Of a DNA stretch of 64,000 nucleotides, positions 12,600 through 22,397 are shown piece after piece. The position numbers and the translations under genes are program-made. The notes below the pieces were generated by a model. That model was not told the DNA's origin. It worked only from the letters and a program-made list of their open reading frames with translations, and did not search any database. Location: the NCBI GenBank assembly GCA_034440615.1, contig JAOTOM010004011.1:146762-210761 (forward strand), read 5' to 3'. This stretch comes from Ashinkailepas kermadecensis. Its lineage: Eukaryota; Arthropoda; Thecostraca; Neolepadidae. How positions within the stretch are numbered: position 1 is the first letter of the stretch; every line of letters begins with the position of its first letter.

Positions 12600-14385
12600 T
12601 ATTCCGACAGTGATATCGACAAGGGTTTCATCCAAGGACTCACCACCTGTTGTTCGGCTTTGTCGGCCACAAGACGGCCATCCCTCCCACAAAGATACTT
12701 GAAAGCCCTGAAAGATCTCAGCAATGACCATCAGATACTAATAACAAGAGCAGACAAGGGCGGATGAGTGGTAGTTATAAACCAAAGTGACTATGTGTCA
12801 AGAATGAGTGCTCTTATAGACGATGCGGTGACATACCAATCGGTACCAATAGGAAGTGCACATAAAGAGAGTGTTCAGTTGGAGAAGAAAGCTCGCTCCA
12901 TCCGGGGAAAATCGGTGAAAGGAAAAGGACTTCTACACCTAATAGAGGAGTCCCCAAGGGCGCCTTCCATGAGAGTTCTGTCAAAAACTCACAAATCTGT
13001 TATACCCATGCGTCCAATCGTTTCAGGTATAGGAAGTGCTCACCATAAGCTGGCACAAAAACTAGCAAAACCTTTGTCAGAAATTCTAGAGCAGATACGT
13101 AATAGCCACCTAAGGAATTCAGGCGACTTACTAGGTAGAATCCGAGAGATAGACTTCACCAGCAAAAAGCTGGCAAGCTTTGACTTGAAATCCTTGTTCA
13201 CGAATGTCCCTATCGGGGGAGCCATGGAAGCGGCTTCTAGGGTCTGGGACAAGTCAAATAAATTGGAGCTTCCAGTTCCCATGAGTCATTTCATACAGCT
13301 CGTGCGTATATGTGTGGAATTTTGAGCAGTGCAGTTTCATGGGGATGAATATCGTCAAATAAACGGCCTCGCCGTGGGCTCACCATTGAGTCCTGTTCTG
13401 GCATGTTTGCTTATGGAAACCCGCGATGCGGACAATTTCAAATATATGATTATCCCCAACTCCCTTTGGCTGAGATACGTAGATGACGTATTGCTGATTG
13501 TTGATCAAGATACTGGATTTCGATGCGGTCAACACACATATTAACGCTGTACATGCATCGATTCAATTGACGTCAGAAAAAGAAAAATATAAAGATAATG
13601 AGGTCGTGATTACTTTCTTGGACAAACTGATCAAACGCTGTAACAGCAGATGCACATTTTCAATGTACAGAAAGCCCACTAACAAAAACGATATTTTGCA
13701 CTACTTCTCGGGTCACAGCCATGAAACAAAAACAGGGGGCCTAATTCTATTTTTTCTGAAGGGCTTATAGAATCTGCAGTCCTGAGTCCTTCGCAGAATA
13801 ATTGTCTTTCATCAAGGTGTCTTTCAAGCTGCTGAAATGTCCAGAAGCTCTGATAGTGAAGTTACGCCAGAAAACGGAAGAGGTAATGTGCATGAAAAAG
13901 GCCAAGCAACGAGTTTTGACAAAAAGGTCCATATCAGTACCGGGATCACAGGGAGCAGTAACCATCTCCCGATTCACAAAAGAAAAAAATAACATCATTC
14001 TCTCAGCAGGGGTCAAAGTCAAAGACATAGTCAAGAAGTAAGGTGAACGAAAAAGCATAGTCTACAAATTCCTTGCGCAGCAGGATGTGGAAAATGTTAC
14101 TATGGGGAAACGGGGCAGGGGATAGTGGCTAGAATTTGGGAACATCGTTCAGGCATCAGATACCATAGACTTTCTAATGCTATAGTGGTGCATGCCGATG
14201 AAGTTCATCTCCCAAACTGGAAAGGAGCATCTGTTCTCAGTGGTGGACTTGGGAAGGGGTGTCGGAAGACGGTGGAATCCGCGTATATTTCCACACGTGA
14301 GAATATCAATGGTGTTTCTGGTAGTTTCAACATTGCAAGTGTTGTAGCGGAACCGATTGTGGAACATGTTGAAAAAGGATAGGTT
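12600..14385 (+). pseudogene. PLE reverse transcriptase / GIY-YIG endonuclease, broken
   Basis: PLE proteins copy their RNA with a telomerase-related reverse transcriptase and nick DNA with a C-terminal GIY-YIG domain. Seen in order: RADKGG (12750-12764), then a stop where the family has a residue (TGA 12765-12767); RPIVSGIGSAHHKLAQKLAKP; the first catalytic Asp in FDLKSLFTNVPI (near 13180-13215); a TGA stop at 13323-13325; QINGLAVGSPLSPVLACLLME; the intact catalytic YVDDVLLI (near 13478-13500); a frameshift at about 13505-13520; a FLDKLI-type motif; and YRKPTNKNDILHYFSGH. Further shifts fall near 13740-13770 and 14070. The endonuclease remnant (14071-14382) has CGKCYYGETGQG, RIWEH, and a tail ending ASVVAEPIVEHV. 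At least two stops and three frameshifts make it dead. Confidence 0.92.
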
Positions 14386-14509
14386 AAACATCACTGTTGT
14401 ACTTATTTGGTCGCTTCCAATGTACTGTTTTTCACTATCTGGTTTATTCGGTGTCAGCGCATGCGAAGTGCTGTATGAATTATGTCTCGTGACCTGTGTT
14501 TGAAGTGGG

Positions 14510-14632
14510 AAGGAAAAAAGAAGAAAAAGACAAGTGCAAAATATTCCCATGCCTGTAAATCGTCCATAGCTTGAGAAAGGCGTGAGCCGAAACGTTGCTA
14601 ATACAGTTATGCTCCCATTGCTCTGTGTTCTC
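14510..14632 (+). repeat. PLE 3' terminal segment
   Basis: This is the inverse partner of 12438-12560. It ends 'gctcccattgctctgtgttctc' next to (CA)n and (AT)n tracts. It carries the candidate degenerate hammerhead at 14570-14593. Confidence 0.85.
14570..14593 (+). ncRNA. Degenerate hammerhead-ribozyme-like core in the PLE terminus
   Basis: GGC-GTGA-GCC forms a short hairpin followed directly by GAAAC, as in helix II and the GAAA arm of a hammerhead. The upstream CUGANGA box reads CTTGAGA (one base inserted or shifted), so cleavage is unlikely. PLEs as a class are known to carry hammerhead motifs in their terminal repeats. Identification here rests on the pattern only. Confidence 0.45.
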
Positions 14633-14690
14633 TCTCTCACACACACACACACACACATTGATATATATATATATATATATATATATCGAT
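14633..14690. repeat. (CA)n-(AT)n microsatellite
   Basis: About 12 CA repeats (14634-14656) are followed by about 13 AT repeats (14661-14687), directly abutting the PLE 3' end. Confidence 0.95.
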
Positions 14691-15014
14691 AAGATTTTGC
14701 TGAAAGACAATGTCAGTAAGTTCTGGAAAGCATCAGTATCAGGCGGTAGATATCGTCTCTTTAAAAAATTATGAATTGAAAAATTATAATGTTTAGTGTA
14801 TAGTTAATAATACTTTATTCCCATGACTGGAGATCTCTCACGAAGCCAGGAGTGGTCCAAGTCATTATTTTCAAGACACGTTTTTAGATTGAATAGAGAA
14901 AACGACAAATTAACATTAGCAGGGTACCGAACCCGGGGGAGGGATGTAAATCCCCCCGTCCCGCCCGGGACCTTCAGCCATGTTTATACCACAGGCACTT
15001 ACAGTCTGAATGTA
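14691..15014. other. Unassigned AT-rich sequence
   Basis: Nothing recognised. Confidence 0.35.
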
Positions 15015-15290
15015 TAGTGCTTATAGCTTACGCATATACGTACACCTGTCATACGCACATTTGCCATGCGTACATTTGCCAAATGTACATTTGCTTATGT
15101 ACATTTGCGTACGTACATCTGCCATACGTACATTTCTTTATGTACATTTGCTTACGTACATTTGCGTACGCATATCTGCCATACGCATATTTCCTTACCT
15201 ACATTTGCTTACGTGTATTTGGTTACGTGCATTTGCGTACGTACATTTGTCATGCGTGCATTTGCGTACGTCATTTGCGTACGCAGGCTC
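15015..15290 (-). repeat. 16-bp satellite block, same family as 35.2-37.8 kb
   Basis: TACGTACATTTGC(GC/TT) units repeat about every 15-16 bp, matching in orientation the inverted part of the large array (37130-37378). All three plus frames stay open because 16 leaves remainder 1 on division by 3, and the YVHLR(T)FA-type peptides are by-products. Confidence 0.9.
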
Positions 15291-15601
15291 CACCACGAGA
15301 TAATATATAGATGAGAGAGGTATCAGAATGTTAGGCCATTCTTCCCATGCAACACCCATCGACGCAGCATGAGACTGAAACAATATAGAGGGGATCTATC
15401 CGAGGGCGAATCCAAGGAGCCAAAGGGGCCATGCTCCCCCCAAGAGTTCGATTTTTGCCGCTAGTTTACACTAAAATGCATTTTTTTCGAATTATAACCA
15501 CTAAATTCAATAAATATTGTCTTACGCAGTCCAAAGTTAGTTGTTCAGCAAATTTTATGAGATTTCTGAAATCAGATAGTTTATAGATTGTCCCCCCCCC
15601 A
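15291..15601. other. Probable start of aminopeptidase intron 1 (minus strand)
   Basis: AT-rich sequence with no other feature, lying downstream of the splice donor at 15650-15649 on the minus strand. The next exon is not recognisable. Confidence 0.4.
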
Positions 15602-15637
15602 AGCCAGACGTCTGGATCCGCATCCAGACGTCTGGCT
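15602..15637. repeat. Perfect 16-bp hairpin just inside intron 1
   Basis: AGCCAGACGTCTGGAT (15602-15617) pairs perfectly with 15622-15637 across a 4-nt loop. Each arm itself contains the palindrome CCAGACGTCTGG. It begins 11 nt after the minus-strand splice donor, so it would fold in the pre-mRNA beside the U1 site. Confidence 0.9.
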
Positions 15638-15650
15638 GTGCGGGACTCAC

Positions 15651-16051
15651 CGGATCAAGATGTCCACCCTGCCCGAGAACAGGCCCGACCGCATGTCCGG
15701 GTGCAGCAGCAGGTCGTAGTGCAGGGCGTACGTGCTGGCCGGGATCCGGTAGGCCCTCTCCCACGGCTCCTCCATCATCTCCTCCTCGTCCTCCTCCCCC
15801 GGCTCAGCGGACGCCGCGCCCCCGCCGCCGGCCGGCCTCCGCGTGCTGACCGGCGGCGGCGGCGGCGGCTTGATGACGTCATTAGTTCCGGCGGCGGGCG
15901 CCGTCAGCGGTCTGCCGGCGGCCGCCCGCGGTTCCGGCTGCCGGCCGGGCGTCAGGTGCGACACGAGTAGGCCCACCACGACGCACGACAGCACGGCCAG
16001 CGCCAGCAGCAGACAGCCGGTGCGGTATCGCACGAACGTCTCGCGCGCCAT
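15651..16051 (-). CDS. M1 zinc aminopeptidase (aminopeptidase N / ENPEP-like), first coding exon
   Basis: M1 aminopeptidases remove N-terminal residues from peptides. Membrane forms are type II ectoenzymes. Translation from ATG at 16051-16049 (context GAGGCGATGG, with G at -3 and +4) gives 133 codons plus two bases. A short basic cytoplasmic tail (MARETFVRYRTG) precedes a single hydrophobic anchor LLLALAVLSCVVVGLLVSHL (about residues 13-32). A Pro/Ala/Gly-rich and then acidic stalk follows (PPPPPP, GEEDEEEMMEEP). The start of the M1 N-terminal beta domain comes next: RIPASTYALHYDLLLHP, then GLFSGRVDILIR, matching the family pattern P..HYDL.L.P...F.G.V.I. The exon ends at a good donor (CG|GTGAGT at 15650). 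The zinc motif HExxH and the GAMEN motif must lie in later exons, which I did not find in this window. An upstream in-frame Met exists only across the (AT)n tract and is implausible. Confidence 0.85.
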
Positions 16052-16237
16052 CGCCTCAGACAGCTTGCGCAGCGGCGCCTGCAACAGTGACGCTCGCGGT
16101 AACACTGGTGGCTGCAGTGGCTGCAGTGGCTGCCTGCACAGGGACAGGCGCGGATACAAGGAGAGGGGAACTGGGGGCAGTGGCCACCCCCCGCCCACCC
16201 AGGGAAAAGCGGCGCTCCTCTGACCGCCGCCTCTCCT

Positions 16238-16239
<2 letters not shown>

Positions 16240-16315
<76 letters not shown>

Positions 16316-16328
16316 TATATATATATAC
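16240..16328. repeat. (AT)n microsatellite, ~88 bp
   Basis: A nearly pure AT tract starts about 190 bp upstream of the aminopeptidase start codon, so it would lie in its 5' UTR or promoter. Open frames reading YIYIYI come from it. Confidence 0.97.
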
Positions 16329-16335
16329 ATGACGG

Positions 16336-16575
16336 GATGCATGGGAGCATAACAAAGCACACAGAGCATAGTAATGGGAGCATTATTAGGAACATATTGG
16401 CTGACGCCTTTCTGAAGCTACCGACGATTTGCAGGCGTGCGAATATTTCACACTTGTCATTTATTTTTATCAAACAGCACTTCGCATGCGCTGACACCGA
16501 GTGAACCAAATGGTGAAAAATAGTAAATTGGAAACAACCAAATAAGCACAACAGTCATGTTTAACCTACCATTTT
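16336..16575 (-). mobile_element. PLE terminal fragment (minus strand)
   Basis: This is the reverse complement of 14395-14632. It contains in order 'gggagcat...', 'ggctgacgcctttctgaagct', 'cgacgatttgcagg', 'gaatatttcacacttg', 'cttcgcatgcgctgacaccg' and 'gtttaacctac'. Only the 3' end of the element is present. It abuts the (AT)n tract, as does the larger copy at 12.4-14.6 kb. Confidence 0.85.
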
Positions 16576-18029
16576 TCCAGCACGACTGTAGAAATACTTC
16601 AACCTTGGTGTTCAACAGAGAAAGCACAGCTGTAGAAATGCTTCACCATGGATGTCTGCAGCCACTGGATTACGACACCCCATAAGCCACACGACCATGG
16701 GTGTCTATATATACTCTTTTGAGAGGATTTTACTCCACCTCCCCATGTTGGCTCACCACACCCCGCCCCCACCGCTCAATGATGAACATTTTAGCAGGGG
16801 CTTCAATGGGTGCCCTCCCACCAATCGACTTCAGCCCTCCCTAGTTCCTCCATTCATTTCCCCCCCCCCACACAACAAAAAAAAAAATCCAGAAATTGGC
16901 GCCCCTGAGCACGAGCCCATTAGAAGCTTAGCTGGCTAGGTATCAGTGAGATAACGATGGGAGATGCCGTGAGATGGCTGACTGTGTGACCTTTATGAAC
17001 TGGCTAACACCCCCTTCCACGTCACCAGAGTCGTTCGGCAGGCTCGTATGGCGTCGCCTTGCCGAGTCATGCCGAGACAATAGCGCGGCAGACAATCGTC
17101 AAATCGCAGTCGCGCAAACCGCACACGATAGGCATCGGACGCAATGGTAATGCAGACATGGGAGGCCAGGTAAGGCTACTGATGCAATTAAAAAACTCCG
17201 AGATATTCGTCCCCGACAAGCGCATCCGGATACTCACTAGTGGGTGCGATAAGAATGTAGTTGCAATGTATAAGACTCTGTCTCCATAAAATATGATGCG
17301 AAGTGCATTTCTTAAAGTTATATTACTTTCAGAGTACAATTTCATTGTCACTCACATTTATATATTGCACATATCTAAATTTGTGAATAGTATTCTGTAA
17401 CTATATTCTGGAATTCATCCAACGTAGGCGGCGGCCCGCCGACCGCCACTGATAATATGGCCGGGAGCGGAACCATTCCCTGGAACAGGACCTCCTCTAA
17501 CATGTTAACTAGATGGGATGGGTCCCACCTAGTGCCGTGAAATCCTACCTCGTGGAGCGAAAAATCCCACCTAGTCAAAGGAAGCTCCAATAGAGAAAGC
17601 AACCAAAAAAACCTTCGTACAGTTCCGGTAGCGGAAGTAATTTTTCCTTAGAGCGGTGCATTTTTATCAAGAAGACAAAATGGTAGCAAGTTGACAGCAC
17701 TTCTACGAAGGTCAAATCGACGTGGAAGGTTCAAATGTGAAATATTTCTGTGAAAAAAATGCATGGTACAAAGCCCGCAATTGGATCCATTAGCGGTGGT
17801 ATTATAAAAACATAACTTTCTAGACTTTTCGCACACCACAAGAGGAGCGGGGCGACGCGAGTCATGCCGCATGACATGAGTGACGATAGCTACATATTCA
17901 TTTGTGGTCTTTTCTTCGACTTTGCTAAAATTAAGAGACAGATGAAGCAAGATACCTTTGTAAAAAGACCAGGTGTGTAACGTGGTGGAATGTTCATTGG
18001 TGTTTCCTCCCCCAGGCGACACTACCCTC
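16576..18029. other. Unassigned sequence upstream of the aminopeptidase exon
   Basis: Possible 5' flank of the gene. No promoter element is convincing and no other gene, RNA or repeat is recognised. Confidence 0.35.
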
Positions 18030-20985
18030 TTTCCCTCGGGCAACGGGGGAAGTCCCCCCCCCTAGGAGGTTATGGTGCCCCCAAGAGCCGCACCGTGATT
18101 CGGGAAAAAATTGCGCCAGATCCTCTAAAAATGCGCTGTGGCCCCCAAAATTCGCACCGGGGCCCCTGAAAAAAATCATATTGAGATTGATTGATTGATT
18201 ATTTGGGCTTAAGGAATCATATTGAGAACCCCAAAGCATCGTGCAGGGGCCATGCAAATATCGCCGGGGGCCAAAAAACGCACTGAGGAGCCTGAGAGTC
18301 ACATTAAGTGCCGAAAAATCGCTGTGACTTCTAAGAATGACGCTGTGGGCTCCAAAATGTATGACCGGGGCACCAAAAAATCGCACAGGGCCCTGAAAAT
18401 CACACTGGGGCCTCAAAAGGTCGGGCCGGCGCCTCCGAAATAGCACTCAGAACGCAAGAACTCTGGCCGGATCCCTGAAAATCTCGTTGGGGCCAGAAAA
18501 GTCGTGCCGGGACCACTGAAAGTCACGCTATGGGCCCCAAATTGTGCGGCCCCTTTTTACACTTGGGTCCCTTGAAACCACGAAAGAAGTCTCGCTGGGC
18601 CCTTGAAAATTACGCTAGGAGGCTAAAAAGACTGGCCGGCTGGGGGCTCTGAAAATTGCACTAGGGGCACAACAGGTCGCACCGGGGCCCAAAAGTCCCA
18701 TCGGGACCCCAAGCAAATGAAGCCGGGGCGACGAAGAAGTTCGGACAGTACAAATAATTCGGGTGCCCCAACAATCGGGTCGAACAATCCGGTGCCCCGG
18801 CTTCACAAAACGTGTCGAGACAGCTAAACCTCGCACTAGTAATCCAAACAAATGACGCCGGGGCCCCCAAAAATCGCACTGGGACCAAAAAAATCGCGTC
18901 GCCATTGAAAAATAAACTGGGGGTACGAAAGGTCGCGCACGGTCCCCACAACTTGCAGCTGCCCCACAATGTCAATTCTTACCCGGAATATCACTTTGCG
19001 GTGTCATAAATCGCGTCAATGAACCCAAAAAACCGTCGAACCCCGGAAATACATTTGCAGAGCCATCGAAAAAAGTCGCACAGGGAGCCCGAGGAATCGT
19101 ACCGGGACTGAAAAATATCGCGCAGGGCCTTGAAAAAATAAAACTACCCCCCAAAAAAATCACCGCGACGCGATCGAATCGACCCGAGCACCGGAAAATT
19201 AAGAACATGTCACGAAAGAAATTTCGGAAGGGTTTTTTCTCCTCTGAAGGTTGCCATCGCTTGAAGAAAAAAAACTATATGGGAAGCCGCAATGACGTAC
19301 CAAAGGGAAAATGCCCTCTCTCCATCCTGAGTAGGATGGGCTCCCAAGAATCGTGCCGGGGTCACCAAAAATCGGGGCCCTCCGAATTCGCGTAGGGGCT
19401 CCGAAAAAAAACAGGCCACAGAAATATCTCACCGGGGCCGAAAAAAAATTGTAACGGGGCCCGCCAAAAGCGCGCTGGACCCCGGGAAAGCACAACGCGC
19501 CCCGCAAACTCAGGGCGGGCCCCCAAACATCTCGTTCTGGACCCAAAATTCCAGTCAGTAGTCCCAAAAAGGTATGTCGGAGCATCAAAAACTCACTTCC
19601 GGGCTACAAATATTGGCATCGATGTCCCCAAATATGCACAGAATAGTCCCAAAATTGCATAGGGACCCCAAAAAGATCAAGCCGGAGCCCTCCTAAATAA
19701 GGAGTCATTAAAAGAATATCTGAGCAAGGAAAATCGCTCAGGAGCCCCAAACATTGCACCAGATGCTTTCAACAATGGCGTACGACCCGTAAAAACGTAC
19801 TGGGGCTCGAAAATCGCGGAGGGACATACAAATATGGCGCCGGGGGTCCTAAAAAAATCAGACCGAGATTCGGACAATAAACAATCAGAAGAGGTCCCAA
19901 AAAATCGCGTCGAGCGCAGAACACTGGCGTCGGGTCCCCAGAACCATGCGCCTGGGCTCGAAAAGTCGCGCCCTTTTCGGAGCCCCAAAGTCGTGCTCCC
20001 ACAAATGTGCGTCAGGAGCCCCAAATAAACACAGCAGGGCCCTAAGAGTACGACAGGAGTCTGAAAAGGCGTCGGGTCCTCCAAAGCGCACAGGATCTCG
20101 GGAAAAGCGACAGAGCCTTCAAACATGCGTTGCATGCCTAAATGAACACACTGGGAGCTCTAAAAACCACACTGTAGGCCCTAAAAGCACACCGGGGCCA
20201 TGCGACTGCATCAGGACTTCAAAAGACAGGCTGGGGCTCGCAAAAAGCAGCATGGACCAAAAAAAGAACACAAAGGCCGGGAACTAAATAAACACATCGG
20301 GGTGTTCAAAAACGACCCTGTACCTGACAAAATTAATATGTGCATAAAAAAGCAACAACACCTTAACAAGAGGCTCTAGAAAATGTGCCGGACCTCCAAC
20401 AAAAAAAAAAAATGGCTGGAGCCCACAAACACATCCGTAGACGAAGAAAAACGTAACGGATCGAAAAAAAAGAATACCGAGCCAGGGCCTCCGTTCGGTA
20501 GCCAATCTGTGAGCATATTCAACCAAAGAGACGGAGGGCATCAAAGATCAGCGAGTATCCGGATCTCAACCACCAGAAAATATGGGAAGAAGATAACTAG
20601 TCATCGAATTGAATTTGTCGAATTTTGCTTGCGAACTTCCATGCGTAGCATTCCATTGCGTAAAATATGGCGCAAGACTATCATATGGTTGCAATTAGCA
20701 AATTGTAGGAGGCCTAGCAGAAACCATAGAATCGCACGAAGTGTGGTGAATGCGCCGAATGCACAAGTTGGGCATGTACATGCACGAACGTTGGCGTGGT
20801 GGCGACCGGGCGTTATGAACTGGAATACCTGAAATTAGAAAATATTGCATGTTTGAGTGCCATGTGTAACTTCAGCGTTCTGAAGTGACTTGTCAAGGGA
20901 TACCAAAACAAATCGAACAGGGTGGATGAGTTAGGGTTGAAATCCGGTGACCCAGAAACGATGGTGATATATATTGGGCTCCATA
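18030..20985 (+). mobile_element. Composite GGGGCC-repeat element, copy 1 (head-to-tail dimer)
   Basis: Degenerate ~20-bp units alternate AAAATCGC/AAAATCAC with GGGGCCCC or GGGNCCC over about 2.4 kb. A second element start ('gccgcaatgacgtaccaaaggg') lies inside at about 19285, so this is probably two copies in tandem. The last 500 bp (20480-20960) is a non-repetitive tail shared with 23540-24075 and 43540-44045: 'ggtagccaatctg', 'accaccagaaaatatgg', 'catcgaattgaat', 'aactggaat-cctgaaatt'. Phe/Gly/Pro-rich minus-strand frames across it are repeat by-products. No transposase is seen. Confidence 0.75.
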
Positions 20986-22397
20986 GGCGTAGGAACAGGG
21001 TGGGGGGGGGGGCAGGTGGCCATGGCCCACCCACTTTTCAAAGTGCGGGGGGGGCAACAGTGGTAGCTGTCCCTCCCACTTTTGGGACATTTAAATTTAC
21101 TAAAAGGCAGCATGCACACATTTTAAGATGTAAAAACTAAGTAAAAGTTGCACACATCGCATGGTACCACTTCATTTGTTAAGTCATACACACTTGGACA
21201 TGACCTTACAACAACGCAACTAATTCAGGAGTTGATATAATGCAGCAGATATATGGATATTCACACCTTATGTTATGTTATGAACAAGTTATAAAGCAGA
21301 TGATGTGCCAGCCAGTACCAAAATACGTTCATTCTAGAGTTTCACTGTGGTTATTTTACCGTTAACATATTTAACATCGAATTCATTAACATTGCTTACA
21401 GTATAAAATTATACAGCCTGAAGGCAGTAACGTAACACAATCAAGGTAAGACGTGCAATTTTCAAGCGCAAGTTCCTTGCCTTAATATTACATAGCCATG
21501 TATTACATATGGCCTTGCTCCTAGCTGCCATACACGTCAACATTTACATGTATTTTGATTATTGAAGCATAAAATTACTGCCACGATACATACATTGCGT
21601 GACTGTAGTATGAAATAGAACGTAAAAATTTCCACATTTCAATGGATGTTCACAGTTTGGCACAGCACACAGATATTCAACCTCTTCAGTGAGATTCCTG
21701 GGTATTATCGGTGCTGGTATCCAACATAGCAAATTACTTATTTCCATCATTTATTATGATAGCATACATACAATAATAAAGTCCACAACCTATTATATCA
21801 ACTTCAAGTGCGAGAACGCCTGTTAAAATCTCAGAAACCCCGAGAGGATTAGGCCCTCGTGGTGCGACCTGACAAGGCCACACGAGGAGTAATATGAAGT
21901 GTGATGATGTGACGAGTAACGAGCGATGCTTGTCATGTGACCCGAGAAGGCGCATGACGAGCATGGCAACTGACCCGAGTGGATCTTCAGCTGGGTAACT
22001 GCGTAGTGGCATTGACAGCACGTTAAACATTGAATTCAAATTATGTCGTTGAACAGAAATGGTTCGGTAAGATGGTGGTGCCATGGTATATGTAACAATA
22101 TCTGCTTAGCAAAGACACTGATCCCAGAATCTATTCAATGAAGACATTTTGACTAAAAGTACAAAACACCGAATTACAACGGAGGAGTATCAAGGCTTTT
22201 TATCGTCCAGTGATGTGTACGTCCAGGCTGAGATTTAAGAACCCCGAAGATAATGAGATGAATTTAGGCCAATTGCAAGGTGTAAATTTCTGAACACTAC
22301 TTGTGGTGCAAGCAGTTAAATGGGCATAGGAAAGTCAATTTTGTGCGATGTACTCCATAGACGTCATAGTTGAGCTATACAATCATTGCGGCATGCG
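20986..22397. other. Unassigned sequence
   Basis: The first 100 bp (20985-21085) is a G-rich/C-rich fragment starting 'cataggcgtaggaacaggg' that looks like another interspersed-repeat end. The rest is AT-rich with nothing recognised. Confidence 0.35.

Larger units (their letters stand above)
12418..14632 (+). mobile_element. Penelope-like retroelement (PLE), degenerate
   Basis: A nearly complete PLE about 2.2 kb long. It has inverted terminal segments of about 110-120 bp (12438-12560 and 14510-14632), both containing the 'ggcgtgagccgaaacgttgc' block. Between them lies a broken ORF with PLE-type reverse transcriptase and a C-terminal GIY-YIG endonuclease. AT dinucleotide tracts flank both ends (12384-12414, 14661-14687). 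The element is inactive. A second terminal fragment of the same family lies at 16336-16575 on the other strand. Confidence 0.9.

Noticed and set aside
16056..16369. Longer aminopeptidase N-terminus starting at an upstream in-frame Met
   Set aside because: It would translate the (AT)n tract as poly-Tyr/Ile. The ATG at 16051 has good context and gives a normal type II membrane anchor.
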